Origin: an uncultured Clostridium sp.
GTDB taxonomy: Bacteria; Bacillota; Clostridia; Peptostreptococcales; Peptostreptococcaceae
Assembly (NCBI GenBank): GCA_945871955.1
Contig: CAMBXR010000012.1
Coordinates: 1 to 52,930, forward strand
Direction of reading: 5' to 3'
Length of the DNA stretch: 52,930 nt
Shown here piece after piece: positions 29,020-38,201 of the stretch. Positions within the stretch are counted from its first letter, which is position 1. Every line of letters starts with the position of its first letter. The position numbers and the translations under genes were made by a program. Below the pieces are notes generated by a model that saw nothing but the letters and a program-made list of their open reading frames with translations, had not been told where the DNA came from and did not search any database.

Positions 29020-29814
29020 TTATGATTCTTGCTTAGATACTTTTAAATCGTCTTTCAAGTAAGAATTGTGATATAAGACAGGAATTGCTATAGCTCCTCC
29101 TATTATATTACCAATTGTTACAAATACAAGGTTTTTGATTAATTGTGATATTGTTATCTTAGCACCAAGTGCCATTCCCATAGGTATAAAATACATATTT
29201 GCCACACTATGCTCAAATCCACACAATACAAATAACATTATTGGGAACCAACAAGCAAATATTTTTGATATTATATCTTGTGATGATGTGGCCATCCATA
29301 CAGCTAAAACAACTAAAATATTACATAATATACCTCTAAATATTAAAGTAGCAATATCTAATGTTGCTTTACCTTCAGCAATAGAAATTGCTTTTGTAGC
29401 TGCATCCCCACCTAAAACACCACCATAATATACTACAAACACTAGTAGTAGAGATCCTATCAAATTAGCTACCCAAACAACACCCCAGTTTCTAAACATT
29501 TGTGACATTGTTATTTTTTTATTCATCACAGCTAATGTCATTAAGTTGTTTCCAGTAAATAATTCTGCTCCTGCAATAACTACTAACATAAGTCCAACAG
29601 GGAAGACTGCTGCCCCTGCAAATTTTGCTAGACCTGGGTCTATATTTCCTAGAGTTTGACTTACTATGGTATTACCTAAACCCCCAAATCCAATAAATAC
29701 TCCTGCTAAAATACCTAAATAAATCATTGCAGATATTTTTAAGTTGGCTTTTCCTACTCCAACATTAACCATTGCATTAGCTATTTCCTTAGGTGCTAGA
29801 AATCTTTTTTCCAT
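29020..29814 (-). CDS. Formate/nitrite transporter family channel
   Basis: A 264-residue six-helix pore of the FocA/NirC/HSC family. Marks are GFGGLGNTI near 42, AGAELFTGNNLMT near 82 and the C-terminal GFEHSVANMYFIPMG near 202 (the FEHSVANM motif with the pore His). It passes formate, nitrite or hydrosulfide across the cytoplasmic membrane. It lies next to the molybdenum-cofactor operon but is separated by a terminator; formate use through a molybdo- or tungsto-enzyme would explain the proximity, but no such enzyme is in the window. Confidence 0.88.
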   Translation of the reverse strand: MEKRFLAPKEIANAMVNVGVGKANLKISAMIYLGILAGVFIGFGGLGNTIVSQTLGNIDPGLAKFAGAAVFPVGLMLVVIAGAELFTGNNLMTLAVMNKKITMSQMFRNWGVVWVANLIGSLLLVFVVYYGGVLGGDAATKAISIAEGKATLDIATLIFRGILCNILVVLAVWMATSSQDIISKIFACWFPIMLFVLCGFEHSVANMYFIPMGMALGAKITISQLIKNLVFVTIGNIIGGAIAIPVLYHNSYLKDDLKVSKQES

Positions 29815-30017
29815 AAAATCAACCCCTTTTAAAAGTTTATTTCATCTCTATATTAATTATAACAATATTCTTTTGATAAAAATTAGATTTCTAACATGTA
29901 TACATTATACTTTATATTGAAAATAACTATTATTATAAAGAAAGTTATTATAAAAAAATATATCATTACTAAAATAAAAAGTATTTTAATATCCAAGAAT
30001 GATTTTTATATAAAAAA

Positions 30018-30061
30018 ACTATATAGACAGATACGACTTTTTTCGTATCCACTATATAGTT
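30018..30061 (-). terminator. Terminator of the molybdenum-cofactor operon
   Basis: A strong two-part stem, ACTATATAG plus GATACGA, with a T run on the minus strand, 26 bases after the last gene of the operon. Confidence 0.85.
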
Positions 30062-30086
30062 TTATTTTAAAATCAATAACAAATTT

Positions 30087-30578
30087 TTACTTTCTTCCAC
30101 ACTCACTAGCTGACCCTTTTAGTATATCAATACCATGATTTAATGCAGGCATTATACATTCCATGCTTTCTTTTACTGCTTTTGGACTTCCCGGCATATT
30201 TATTATTAATGTTTCTTTTCTTATAACTGATACTCCTCTACTAAGCATTGCTTTTTTTGTAAATTGCATACTATAGTTTCTAATTGCCTCAGAAATTCCT
30301 GGTACTAATTTTTCTCCTATTTCTAAAGTTGCCTCTGGTGTATTATCCCTTTTTGAAAATCCTGTTCCACCTGTTGTTAAAATTAAATCTACTAAGTTTT
30401 CATCGCATAATTTCTTCATTTCATCAGAAATTATATCTTTATCATCTGGTAATACCTTATAATAAACTACTTCGTATCCAAAGTCTGCAACAATCTCTTT
30501 TATTTTTGCTCCACTTTCATCTATTCTTTCACCTCTAGAACCTTTATCACTAGCTGTTATTATTCCAACTCTATACAT
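30087..30578 (-). CDS. MogA/MoaB-family molybdopterin protein
   Basis: A 163-residue MoCF-binding domain protein with TASDKGSRGERIDESG at the start, the molybdopterin-binding loop LTTGGTGFSKRDNTPEAT and the later INMPGSPKAV. It adenylates molybdopterin (MogA role) or has a related role (MoaB). It overlaps the MOSC gene by 8 bases, with its site GAGGGAG inside it. Last gene of the operon. Confidence 0.9.
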   Translation of the reverse strand: MYRVGIITASDKGSRGERIDESGAKIKEIVADFGYEVVYYKVLPDDKDIISDEMKKLCDENLVDLILTTGGTGFSKRDNTPEATLEIGEKLVPGISEAIRNYSMQFTKKAMLSRGVSVIRKETLIINMPGSPKAVKESMECIMPALNHGIDILKGSASECGRK

Positions 30579-31014
30579 TTTGTTCTCCCTCTATTAAAAT
30601 TTCATCTCCTGGTCTTATTATTCCTCCATGTAAAACTTTTGCAAATATACCTTGTTTTGGCATTATACATTCGCCCATTTTTTTAAATATTTCACATCCA
30701 TGATGACATTCTTTACCTATTTGAGTTATTTCTAAAACAACATCATTACATCTAAAGACTGTACCTACTGGAACATTTCTAAGATCATACCCTTCAACTA
30801 CTAAGTTTTCACCAAAATCTCCTGAATCAACTCCAGCTCCTCTTTCATTAAAAGCCAAAACCTTTTCATATGAAAGTAAACTTACTTGTCTATGCCATTT
30901 CCCAGCATGTGCATCCCCTTCTATACCAAAGTCTTCTATAAAAACACCTTCATCAACACATTCTTTTTGTACACCTTTTTGTGCACTAGTACATACTGCA
31001 ATAATTCTTCCCAT
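30571..31014 (-). CDS. MOSC-domain protein
   Basis: A 147-residue single MOSC domain (MGRIIAVCTSAQKG... GIEGDAHAGKWHRQVSLLS... GDFGENLVVEG... CHHGCEIFKKMG). MOSC domains carry or transfer sulfur for the molybdenum cofactor. The conserved cysteine in GKECHHGCEI is kept. The start at 31014 is chosen because AAGGAG lies before that ATG; a TTG eight codons upstream overlaps the moaA end. Its place between moaA and mogA supports a cofactor role. Confidence 0.88.
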   Translation of the reverse strand: MGRIIAVCTSAQKGVQKECVDEGVFIEDFGIEGDAHAGKWHRQVSLLSYEKVLAFNERGAGVDSGDFGENLVVEGYDLRNVPVGTVFRCNDVVLEITQIGKECHHGCEIFKKMGECIMPKQGIFAKVLHGGIIRPGDEILIEGEQNV

Positions 31015-31027
31015 ATCAACTATCTCC

Positions 31028-32005
31028 TTATCCCCCAATTTGAACCATATTTTTATTTTCTATATTTTTAATATTGCTATCATGATAAAAATTATGACCT
31101 AGAGGCTTATTTTTTATGGCATGATATATCATATGCTCTAGTTCTTCATCACTTATATTACTTCTCATAGGCTCTTTCAAGTCAATACCTTTATTATAAT
31201 GCAAACATAATTTTAAAAAGCCATTTGCTGTAAGTCTTACTCTATTACAAGTTTCACAAAATTCATGACTTATAGCGCTAATGAAACCTATACATCCTTT
31301 AAAGTCTTTATTTCTATAATAAACAGCTGGACCATTCCCTCTTTTTTCGCTTATCTTCTCAAATAGTCCATATTCTTTTTCTAATAAGTCTAAAATTGTT
31401 TCATTGGAAATTCCCGTATAGTTTTTTCCATATCCTATAGGCATTAATTCAATAAATCTTACATCTACATTGTTATACTTTGAATATTGAGCTATTTTTA
31501 CTATTTCATCTAAGTTATGTTCCTTTATAGCCAAGCAGTTTATTTTTACCCTAACTCCTAAGTTAATAAGCTTATCTATAGCTTTAGAAATATTTTCATA
31601 TTTATCACGTCTTGTGATTTTTAAAAATTTTTCTCTATCTAAAGTATCCAAACTTACATTAACAGCATCTATACCAGCCTCTACTAAATCCTGTGCCATA
31701 TCATAAAGTAATACACCATTAGTGGTTATAGTAACTTGTTCAATACCCTCAATCTTCTTTATATCTCTAATTAAACTTACTATATCTTTCCTTATTAGAG
31801 GTTCGCCACCTGTAATTTTAACTTTCTTTATTCCCAAATTAGCCACACATTTACATATTCTAATAATTTCATCATAAGATAAAATCTCTTCATGAGGAAT
31901 ATTCTCTACACCTTCTTCAGGCATACAATAAACACATCTAAGGTTACATCTATCTGTAACTGATATTCTTAGATAATCTATTTTTCTATTTAATTTATCT
32001 ATCAT
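31028..32005 (-). CDS. moaA: GTP 3',8-cyclase, radical SAM
   Basis: A 325-residue MoaA. The radical SAM cluster motif is CNLRCVYC with RISVTDR before it; TGGEPLIRKD follows. The C-terminal second cluster is CETCNRVRL...CLH. The protein ends in the double glycine needed for activity (QIGG). It performs the first step of molybdenum-cofactor synthesis. The start at 32005 is preferred because GGAGG lies 6 bases before it and abuts the earlier ATG at 32011. moaC is not in this window. Confidence 0.95.
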   Translation of the reverse strand: MIDKLNRKIDYLRISVTDRCNLRCVYCMPEEGVENIPHEEILSYDEIIRICKCVANLGIKKVKITGGEPLIRKDIVSLIRDIKKIEGIEQVTITTNGVLLYDMAQDLVEAGIDAVNVSLDTLDREKFLKITRRDKYENISKAIDKLINLGVRVKINCLAIKEHNLDEIVKIAQYSKYNNVDVRFIELMPIGYGKNYTGISNETILDLLEKEYGLFEKISEKRGNGPAVYYRNKDFKGCIGFISAISHEFCETCNRVRLTANGFLKLCLHYNKGIDLKEPMRSNISDEELEHMIYHAIKNKPLGHNFYHDSNIKNIENKNMVQIGG

Positions 32006-32035
32006 GAGCATCCTCCATCTATTTTCTATTTAAGA

Positions 32036-33070
32036 CTATACTCCTTTTCCAAATCCACAGTTTGGATATGTACATATATCACAACTTAAACATAATCCAC
32101 CCAAACCTAATTTGCTTAAATCATCTCTACTTATTATTTCATCTGCCATTATACGAGGTAAAACTAAATCAAATACTGTTCTTTTAGAATACATAACACA
32201 GCCAGGAAGGCCTATAATTGGTATAAGTTTATCATTATTTTTATAATATGCTACCATCATCATTGCTCCAGGAAGTACTGGTGCTCCATAACTAATTACC
32301 TCTGCTCCAGTATCTTTTATAGCTTTTGGTGTTTTATCATCAGGGTCCACACTCATTCCACCTGTACATAAAACCATATCTGCACCATTTCTAATAAATT
32401 CCATAATAGCATTTGTTATATTTTCTGCTTGATCATTTACTATTGTTTGACCTAATATATCTGCATTAAACTCTTTGACCTTTTCCATAACTACAGGCCC
32501 AAATGTATCCTTTATTCTTCCATAGAAAACTTCATTACCAGTTGTAACTATTCCAACTTTTTTATGTACAAAAGGCTTAATTTCAAGAATAGGAGTATCT
32601 CCACATAAGTCTTTTGCTTTTTTCATTTTTTCTTCTTCTATTATTAATGGTATTATTCTAGTTCCAGCCAATTTATCACCTTTTTTTACAGCAATATTTT
32701 GATGTCTTGTTGCTATCATCATTTCACCTAAGGAATTTACTGCCTTAAGTTTTTCAGCATCTATTTTTAATAATCCATCTATACTTGCTCTTAACTCTAT
32801 TTTGCCTTCTTTTATATCAGATTCATCCATATATTCATTTTTACAAATATCTCTTAAAATCAAAGCCGCTTCATTTTCATGTAGCATACCATCTTTCTTT
32901 TCCCATACATATAAATGGTCTTTACCTAATGATAGTAAAATATCTATATCTTCTTCTTTAACAACATGCCCCTTTTTAAAAGCCACTCCTTTTACTTTGT
33001 CTTTAACTATTTGAGTTATATCATGGCATAAAACATGCCCTACTGCATCTTTAGTTTTTACTTGATTCAT
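32036..33070 (-). CDS. MoeA-like molybdopterin-binding protein
   Basis: 344 residues: an N-terminal region and a C-terminal MoCF-binding domain with IVTTGNEVFYGRIKD, VLCTGGMSVDPDD and GLPGCVMYSKRTVFD. It is shorter than MoeA, and its last 25 residues add a cysteine cluster (CLSCDICTYPNCGFGKG) that could bind metal. It probably handles or senses molybdopterin or molybdate. It is the first gene of the operon and follows a structured leader. Confidence 0.85.
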   Translation of the reverse strand: MNQVKTKDAVGHVLCHDITQIVKDKVKGVAFKKGHVVKEEDIDILLSLGKDHLYVWEKKDGMLHENEAALILRDICKNEYMDESDIKEGKIELRASIDGLLKIDAEKLKAVNSLGEMMIATRHQNIAVKKGDKLAGTRIIPLIIEEEKMKKAKDLCGDTPILEIKPFVHKKVGIVTTGNEVFYGRIKDTFGPVVMEKVKEFNADILGQTIVNDQAENITNAIMEFIRNGADMVLCTGGMSVDPDDKTPKAIKDTGAEVISYGAPVLPGAMMMVAYYKNNDKLIPIIGLPGCVMYSKRTVFDLVLPRIMADEIISRDDLSKLGLGGLCLSCDICTYPNCGFGKGV

Positions 33071-33134
33071 TGTTTTCCTTCCCCTCTATAAAGTTTCTAT
33101 CTTACTTATTGTTTAATTTTACATGTATAAAAAA

Positions 33135-33254
33135 AGACAGATTCTCAATATGATATTCACATACAACTTTTTAAAATATGCATAATACACACAAGATCTG
33201 TCAGATTTCTTTTATTTAATAAATGTCTTTTTGTACCTATAAAATAGGTTTCCT
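33135..33254 (-). ncRNA. Structured leader with terminator before the molybdenum-cofactor operon
   Basis: From the predicted start near 33254 the minus-strand leader contains a small hairpin ACCTATTTTATAGGT (33235..33249) and then a long hairpin closed by GACAGAT/ATCTGTC (33135 to about 33207), followed by seven T. The 5' arm of that terminator can instead pair locally in ATCTGACAGAT. This is the layout of a transcription-attenuation switch. It does not resemble the known Moco RNA motif. Confidence 0.4.
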
Positions 33255-33260
33255 AAATAA

Positions 33261-33289
33261 ATTGTAGTTATTAGATTTTTTATTGTCAA
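33261..33289 (-). promoter_or_regulatory. Promoter of the molybdenum-cofactor operon
   Basis: TTGACA (33289..33284) and TACAAT (33266..33261) with a 17-base spacer on the minus strand. The predicted start leaves a leader of about 185 bases before the MoeA-like gene. Confidence 0.65.
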
Positions 33290-33316
33290 TTTATTTGTTT
33301 TTATTTTAATAATAAA

Positions 33317-33342
33317 AAACCAAGACATATTGGCCTTGGTTT
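33317..33342 (-). terminator. Terminator of the 161-residue protein gene
   Basis: Stem AACCAAG/CTTGGTT with a minus-strand T run, 18 bases after the stop. Confidence 0.75.
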
Positions 33343-33360
33343 AAATAGTAATTTTAAAAA

Positions 33361-33846
33361 TTAACAATAAAATTTAGATGCTCCTGCTAATTGTCTCTTA
33401 GAAACTATATTTGCTAAATTTTCTAGTACAGCAATTGTAGATTCTTTGAAACTTACCACAAATACAAATTTAAAATCTGTAAAAGCATCATTTATACTAT
33501 AAATGTCAAAGCAACATCTTATATTATCAACTAAATATATTTCTTGTAATTCAGCTTCTATTTCATCTGTAGTATCTTTTAAGAAGGCTTTGACATCTTC
33601 AAAAAATAAATCAAAGAATGATTCATCTAGTTCACCAGCAGATTCTTCTATAAGTTTCTTAGCTATTTCTTTTGAAAAAATACTCTCAGACAGCTTACAA
33701 TCAAATACCATTATATTTTCTTGATTTATACTATTTGATATATCTTGTACAAAATCAATATCCTGTCTAATTTCTAATATGTCCTTAACTTCTTTACTGT
33801 TAACATTAAAGCAACCTTTTCTATTCTTTAATTTAAGTTGTATCAT
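33361..33846 (-). CDS. Conserved hypothetical protein
   Basis: A 161-residue soluble acidic protein with a good site (AGGAGG) and its own terminator. It has no membrane segment or known motif; the middle is helical and acidic (ELDESFFDLFFEDVKAF). No family recognised. Clean gene structure makes it a real gene of unknown function. Confidence 0.6.
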   Translation of the reverse strand: MIQLKLKNRKGCFNVNSKEVKDILEIRQDIDFVQDISNSINQENIMVFDCKLSESIFSKEIAKKLIEESAGELDESFFDLFFEDVKAFLKDTTDEIEAELQEIYLVDNIRCCFDIYSINDAFTDFKFVFVVSFKESTIAVLENLANIVSKRQLAGASKFYC

Positions 33847-34010
33847 AATATCCCGCCTCCTTTTCCAATAATTAAAACTAGTTAGTATATTATCAGTTAA
33901 TGCATTAATATAACAAGATTATATCACTTTTTATTATATATGTATATTTTATAGCATCTCATTAAGTTATAAATAAACTATTTATATAGCCACATAATTA
34001 TGGATTATAA

Positions 34011-34040
34011 AAAACTATGGCCTTAAGTAGCCATAGTTTT
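34011..34040 (-). terminator. Terminator of the 230-residue membrane protein gene
   Basis: Stem AAAACTATGGC/GCCATAGTTTT and a T run on the minus strand, touching the stop codon. Confidence 0.8.
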
Positions 34041-34732
34041 TATAATTCATTTATTGTTTTTTTCAATTGATTAATTTTATTCTTAAAGCTAGTAATTTCT
34101 TTATCTGATAATTTTAGATATTCTGTTATTTTATTTATATATATTGGATTCTTTGTATCTATTAATTGTACAGAGTTTTCCATTGCTAAAGCTCTTAATT
34201 CATAAGTTCTTTTAAGATTTAATCTACATTTATGTAGAACTTGTGTATATTCTTCTTTAGATAATGTAGGAATTTCCATTGTACTATATATTTTCACTAC
34301 ATCTTCACACATTTGTTTTGCATAAACTACATCATCTTTTATCTGACTTAAATTAGATAAGCTTTTTTGTAAGTTATTTGTATAAGGTAAACATTCCCTC
34401 ATAGGTATAAGGGCTATTTTTTCAATAGAATATATATCTTTTCTAAAATCATCTATTTTTTTCAAATCTGAATTCTTTGTATTATATTCATTATTTAATG
34501 AACTTATATCACTTTGATCTAAGTATGTTTCCATAACTAAATCATTTCCATAATATAGTGTTTCTTCAATCATTCTAAGCCCACTTAAATATATATTTGT
34601 AATTACTATTGTTGTTGACAAAATAACATAAATACTTGCATAAATACATGCCCTTTTAAAACTCTTATAGTTTCTAAAAAGTACCGTAAGTGGTATAAGA
34701 TATAAAAGTACGAATACTAATATCCATCTCAT
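34040..34732 (-). CDS. Membrane-anchored hypothetical protein with helical domain
   Basis: 230 residues: two N-terminal membrane helices (about 3-18 and 30-50), then a long, mainly helical extracellular or cytoplasmic part (about 70-230) ending in a coiled-coil-like stretch (SDKEITSFKNKINQLKKTI). No family recognised. It has an AAAGGAG site and its own terminator. Confidence 0.6.
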   Translation of the reverse strand: MRWILVFVLLYLIPLTVLFRNYKSFKRACIYASIYVILSTTIVITNIYLSGLRMIEETLYYGNDLVMETYLDQSDISSLNNEYNTKNSDLKKIDDFRKDIYSIEKIALIPMRECLPYTNNLQKSLSNLSQIKDDVVYAKQMCEDVVKIYSTMEIPTLSKEEYTQVLHKCRLNLKRTYELRALAMENSVQLIDTKNPIYINKITEYLKLSDKEITSFKNKINQLKKTINEL

Positions 34733-34830
34733 TTATTAACACTCCTTTATATTAAATAAAATAGCTAATATCCCCCACTTATTTATTGCTTAGACATTAT
34801 GTTGTATAGTATTTACATTTTTTTGATTTA

Positions 34831-35523
34831 TTACTCCATTATTTTTATTGGTTTAAAGTTGATATAATCACTTGATGCTAGAACATACTCAACACCATTC
34901 ATTTCTCCTTTTAATCCCATTTCAAAAGAGTCTTTTCCATGTAAGTGACCATATATAACTTTTTTAACTTTATATTCTTCAAAAAGCTTTGTAAACTCTG
35001 ATTCCTCTAATTTATCATTAGTCGGAGGATAGTGAGTTATTACAATAAACTCATTACATCCACCTTTAATAGCAGCATCTAATGACATTTTTAATCTTAA
35101 CTTTTCTCTCTTGTATATTTTTTCATCATCTTCATCAAACTTTACTTCATTTGGACAAAGCCATCCTCTACTACCACATATTCCAATATTTCCGTATTTA
35201 TAATAACTATTTTGTAGGAATGTTATATCTTCATAAGCTGACTTTAATTTACTTAAAGACGACCACCAAAAATCATGGTTCCCTTTAATAAAAACCTTCT
35301 TTCCAGGAAGATTATTAATTATATCTAAATCTTCTTTAGCCTCATTCATATTCATTGCCCAAGAGGTATCTCCAAGTACTAAAACTACATCTTCATTTGT
35401 AATAATTTCTTTCCAATTATCTATTATTTTATTTTGGTGATTATCCCAATTGTCTCCAAATATATCCATAGGTTTATTTACTGATGTGGAGAAATGCAAA
35501 TCACCTATTGCATATAAACTCAT
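34831..35523 (-). CDS. Metallophosphoesterase
   Basis: A 230-residue calcineurin-like phosphoesterase. Metal motifs are AIGDLHFS (5-12), VLGDTSWAM, KGNHDFWW, THYPP and YGHLHGKD, all present. The start at 35523 is chosen because AGGAAGG lies just before that ATG; earlier in-frame starts fall inside the terminator of the upstream alarmone gene. Substrate unknown. Confidence 0.85.
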   Translation of the reverse strand: MSLYAIGDLHFSTSVNKPMDIFGDNWDNHQNKIIDNWKEIITNEDVVLVLGDTSWAMNMNEAKEDLDIINNLPGKKVFIKGNHDFWWSSLSKLKSAYEDITFLQNSYYKYGNIGICGSRGWLCPNEVKFDEDDEKIYKREKLRLKMSLDAAIKGGCNEFIVITHYPPTNDKLEESEFTKLFEEYKVKKVIYGHLHGKDSFEMGLKGEMNGVEYVLASSDYINFKPIKIME

Positions 35524-35566
35524 ACTCTTATCCTTCCTAGTGTATAAAACATATTTATGCTTAAAA

Positions 35567-35592
35567 AGCTGCCTTAATTTAATTAAGACAGC
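35567..35592 (-). terminator. Terminator of the alarmone synthetase gene
   Basis: Stem GCTGnCTTAATT/AATTAAGnCAGC then five T on the minus strand, 6 bases after the stop. Confidence 0.8.
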
Positions 35593-35597
35593 CCCCA

Positions 35598-36398
35598 CTA
35601 ATCATCTATTTTTGTATTCTTATAATACTGTAATATCTCTTTTACTTCTTCTTTTAAAGCCATAATCTCTTTAATATCTTTTTGACTATCAATTCTGTCT
35701 AATCTTCTTTGATAGTTTATAGCTTTTGTGATTTCCCCTAAATCATATAATTCTTGTATCTCAGTTAAAACTTCTCTAATTGTAATAGATTTCGATTGAT
35801 ACATTACTTGAGCTTTCATTATTTCTTCCCTAATTTCACTCATTTCTTGGTCTAATAGAAATGCAGCATCAGCGGCTCTTCTAAGCCTATTTGCTACATC
35901 TTCTGGTATGTAATGTTCATACTTGTATTTTAAAGAGTGTTCTATAGTAGCCCAGAAATTCATAGCTAATGTTCTTATTTGAATTTCACATAATATTTCT
36001 TTATATCCTGCTATAGAGTTTATAGGATAATTTATTATAACATGATAACTTCTATAACCACTGTCTTTAAAATTAGTAATATAGTCTTTTTCATATACTA
36101 CAGTCATATCAGTTCTTGATTTTATTAAATCTACTAATGTATATATATCTTCAACAAACTGACACATTATTCTTATTCCAGCTATATCTTCAATTTCCTT
36201 TTCAATATCTTCTGCTTCTAATCTATTTGCTTTAGATATTATAGATGATATTTTTTTTGTTCTCCCAGTAACAAATTCTATAGGAGAATATTCACCCTTT
36301 GTGAGAAATTCTTTTCTTATATTTTTAAATTTTACTTTTAGTTCTTCAACTGCATGTTCATAAGGAGCTAATACTTCATCCCATTTTCCATACTTCAT
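35598..36398 (-). CDS. Small alarmone synthetase, (p)ppGpp synthetase of RelQ type
   Basis: A 266-residue protein with only the RelA/SpoT synthetase domain. It shows TGRTKKISSIISKANR (the ATP-binding part), EDIAGIRIMCQFVEDIY, DSGYRSYHVII and EIQIRTLAMNFWATIEH. No hydrolase, TGS or ACT domain is present, so it is a stand-alone synthetase (RelQ/YjbM group). It makes the stress alarmone ppGpp or pppGpp from GDP/GTP and ATP. The start at 36398 fits AAGGGTG 6 bases upstream; a GTG three codons earlier overlaps that site. Confidence 0.9.
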   Translation of the reverse strand: MKYGKWDEVLAPYEHAVEELKVKFKNIRKEFLTKGEYSPIEFVTGRTKKISSIISKANRLEAEDIEKEIEDIAGIRIMCQFVEDIYTLVDLIKSRTDMTVVYEKDYITNFKDSGYRSYHVIINYPINSIAGYKEILCEIQIRTLAMNFWATIEHSLKYKYEHYIPEDVANRLRRAADAAFLLDQEMSEIREEIMKAQVMYQSKSITIREVLTEIQELYDLGEITKAINYQRRLDRIDSQKDIKEIMALKEEVKEILQYYKNTKIDD

Positions 36399-36447
36399 GT
36401 TATTCACCCTTCATACTAGTTTCAAATCATATATATTTTAACATAAT

Positions 36448-37359
36448 TTATACTTTTTTAGAATAATAAAGCAAATCTCCCGATTCTATACTGTAATTTA
36501 TTTGATTTAATTCTTCTAAGTAGCTAATTATTGATATTATACTACTTCTAAAAAATTGATACTCTTTATAATTACAAGATAAATTGTTATTATTTATTAT
36601 GTTTTTTAAAATATTATCTATTGTAATTGGAGATTGTAATAATTCTTTAGTTTGATCTATATATTTGTTAATTACATCTTTATGTTTCTGTGCTATAAAA
36701 CTTATATTTTCTTTTGAATAAATTTTTCTTCCATGACCTAAAACTAAATATTCAAAACCAATGTCTTTTATTTTATCAATTGATTCTAAATATGATTTAA
36801 CATCATACATTAATAGCAAATTAAACTTAGATAATAATTTTTCTTCAATAAATAAATCGCCTATAAAAAGTACCTTATCTTCTGTTAAAATTCCTATACT
36901 ACCTTCACTATGCCCTCTTAATTTAATTATTTCAAATTTTCTATTATTTAATACAATGTTACCTTCTTCTATAATGTCATCTATTTTAGCTGTATTATTT
37001 TTTTGTCTAGACAAATTTGAATTTAAAAAATTATTAGATTTTCCTCCAACTAAACAGTCTGCAAATTTATGAGGATAATCTATAAATATTTTCGCTTCTT
37101 CAGATGATAGTATCTTTATATTATTATCAATTTCTTTCATTTGGCTGCATCCTTCATAATGATCCTCATGTTCGTGAGTATTGATTATATATTTTATACT
37201 CATATTATTTTCATTTAATAGTTCCATTATTTTTCTTGGTCTTCTACCTCCAAGCCCTGGATCTATTATTAAAACATTATTATCATCTAATTTAATTACT
37301 CCTGTATTTGTTCCGCCTTTAATGTAATAAGTATAACCTTTTATATTTATTAATTTCAC
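36448..37359 (-). CDS. MBL-fold metallo-hydrolase
   Basis: A 303-residue metallo-beta-lactamase fold. The metal motif is THEHEDHYEG (about 60-69), with GHSEGSIGI and FIGDLF, and a late GHGRKI. A helical C-terminal part (about 205-303) may be for binding partners. The start is GTG at 37359, with AGGTGG upstream. It is downstream of the YkgJ-like gene in the same direction with 21 bases between them. Substrate unknown. Confidence 0.8.
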   Translation of the reverse strand: MKLINIKGYTYYIKGGTNTGVIKLDDNNVLIIDPGLGGRRPRKIMELLNENNMSIKYIINTHEHEDHYEGCSQMKEIDNNIKILSSEEAKIFIDYPHKFADCLVGGKSNNFLNSNLSRQKNNTAKIDDIIEEGNIVLNNRKFEIIKLRGHSEGSIGILTEDKVLFIGDLFIEEKLLSKFNLLLMYDVKSYLESIDKIKDIGFEYLVLGHGRKIYSKENISFIAQKHKDVINKYIDQTKELLQSPITIDNILKNIINNNNLSCNYKEYQFFRSSIISIISYLEELNQINYSIESGDLLYYSKKV

Positions 37360-37380
37360 TTATTCCACCTGCCAAATTTT

Positions 37381-38112
37381 TTATTTAATTAACAATCTTT
37401 TTAATCTACCTATTGTCCTTTTTGCTATATTTTGTTCTTTAGAAATTCTCACCTTAATATTATAAGATATATTCTGATTTAATAGAGAATCAATAAAATA
37501 TTCTACAATTCCTCTATCCCTAAATTCTATATCTATAACTCCTTTAGCGAAAAGTCTAGAGTCAAGAACCATAAGATTATCAGCAAAATTTAACCTCTCA
37601 CTTTTTGATAAATACCTGCTTTCAGGTATAAAATCTTCGCAATATTTTATCTTATAATTTACTACTTCATCACTTATATCAAATCCATATTTGCCCTTCA
37701 TTATATTTTTATATTGCTGATTTTTTTCAGTTATATCTTTTAAATTTTTATTATAATCTTCTTTTTTCCAGTGACCAAATAATCTACAATTTAGCGGTCT
37801 TACTTCATAGATTTCACATCTATTATTCTCGTCCTTAAATGGGCAACTTTTCTTTTCCATAAACTCCATAAAATAATAGTCCATTATTTTATCTAGAGAT
37901 TTTTTTCTTAATTCATCCTTGTCTTGTAAATAATTAAATATATTTAAAAATTCTATCAAATTAATTCCAACAGATTCCATACAACAACTTCCACACCCAG
38001 TACATTTTCCTTTTGGTAAAGTATCATATATATTATTAAGCTTTTCAAATAGCTGATTTTCCTTAGCATAATCTATGCTTTTTAAAATATCTGTATTATT
38101 TATACTAGCCAT
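37381..38112 (-). CDS. YkgJ-family cysteine cluster protein
   Basis: A 243-residue protein with the zinc- or iron-binding cysteine pattern CTGCGSCC (37-44), CPFKDENNRCEIYEVRPLNC and then RLFGHW. This is the family once called Fe-S oxidoreductase/UPF0153. Role unknown. It is transcribed with the metallo-hydrolase behind it. AAGGAG precedes the ATG. Confidence 0.82.
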   Translation of the reverse strand: MASINNTDILKSIDYAKENQLFEKLNNIYDTLPKGKCTGCGSCCMESVGINLIEFLNIFNYLQDKDELRKKSLDKIMDYYFMEFMEKKSCPFKDENNRCEIYEVRPLNCRLFGHWKKEDYNKNLKDITEKNQQYKNIMKGKYGFDISDEVVNYKIKYCEDFIPESRYLSKSERLNFADNLMVLDSRLFAKGVIDIEFRDRGIVEYFIDSLLNQNISYNIKVRISKEQNIAKRTIGRLKRLLIK

Positions 38113-38201
38113 TGTACATTCTCCTTGTTATAATTATTAGGTTAATACAAAAAATTATTATATCACTTTATTACTATAAATTGTAGGAGGTATCTTACTA
38201 A

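Noticed and set aside
33135-33254. Known Moco riboswitch
   Set aside because: The conserved primary sequence of the Moco RNA motif is not seen; only a terminator hairpin and small stems are present.
35524-35598. N-terminal extension of the metallophosphoesterase
   Set aside because: The extra frame runs through the terminator of the preceding gene, and the ribosome binding site lies just before the ATG at 35523.
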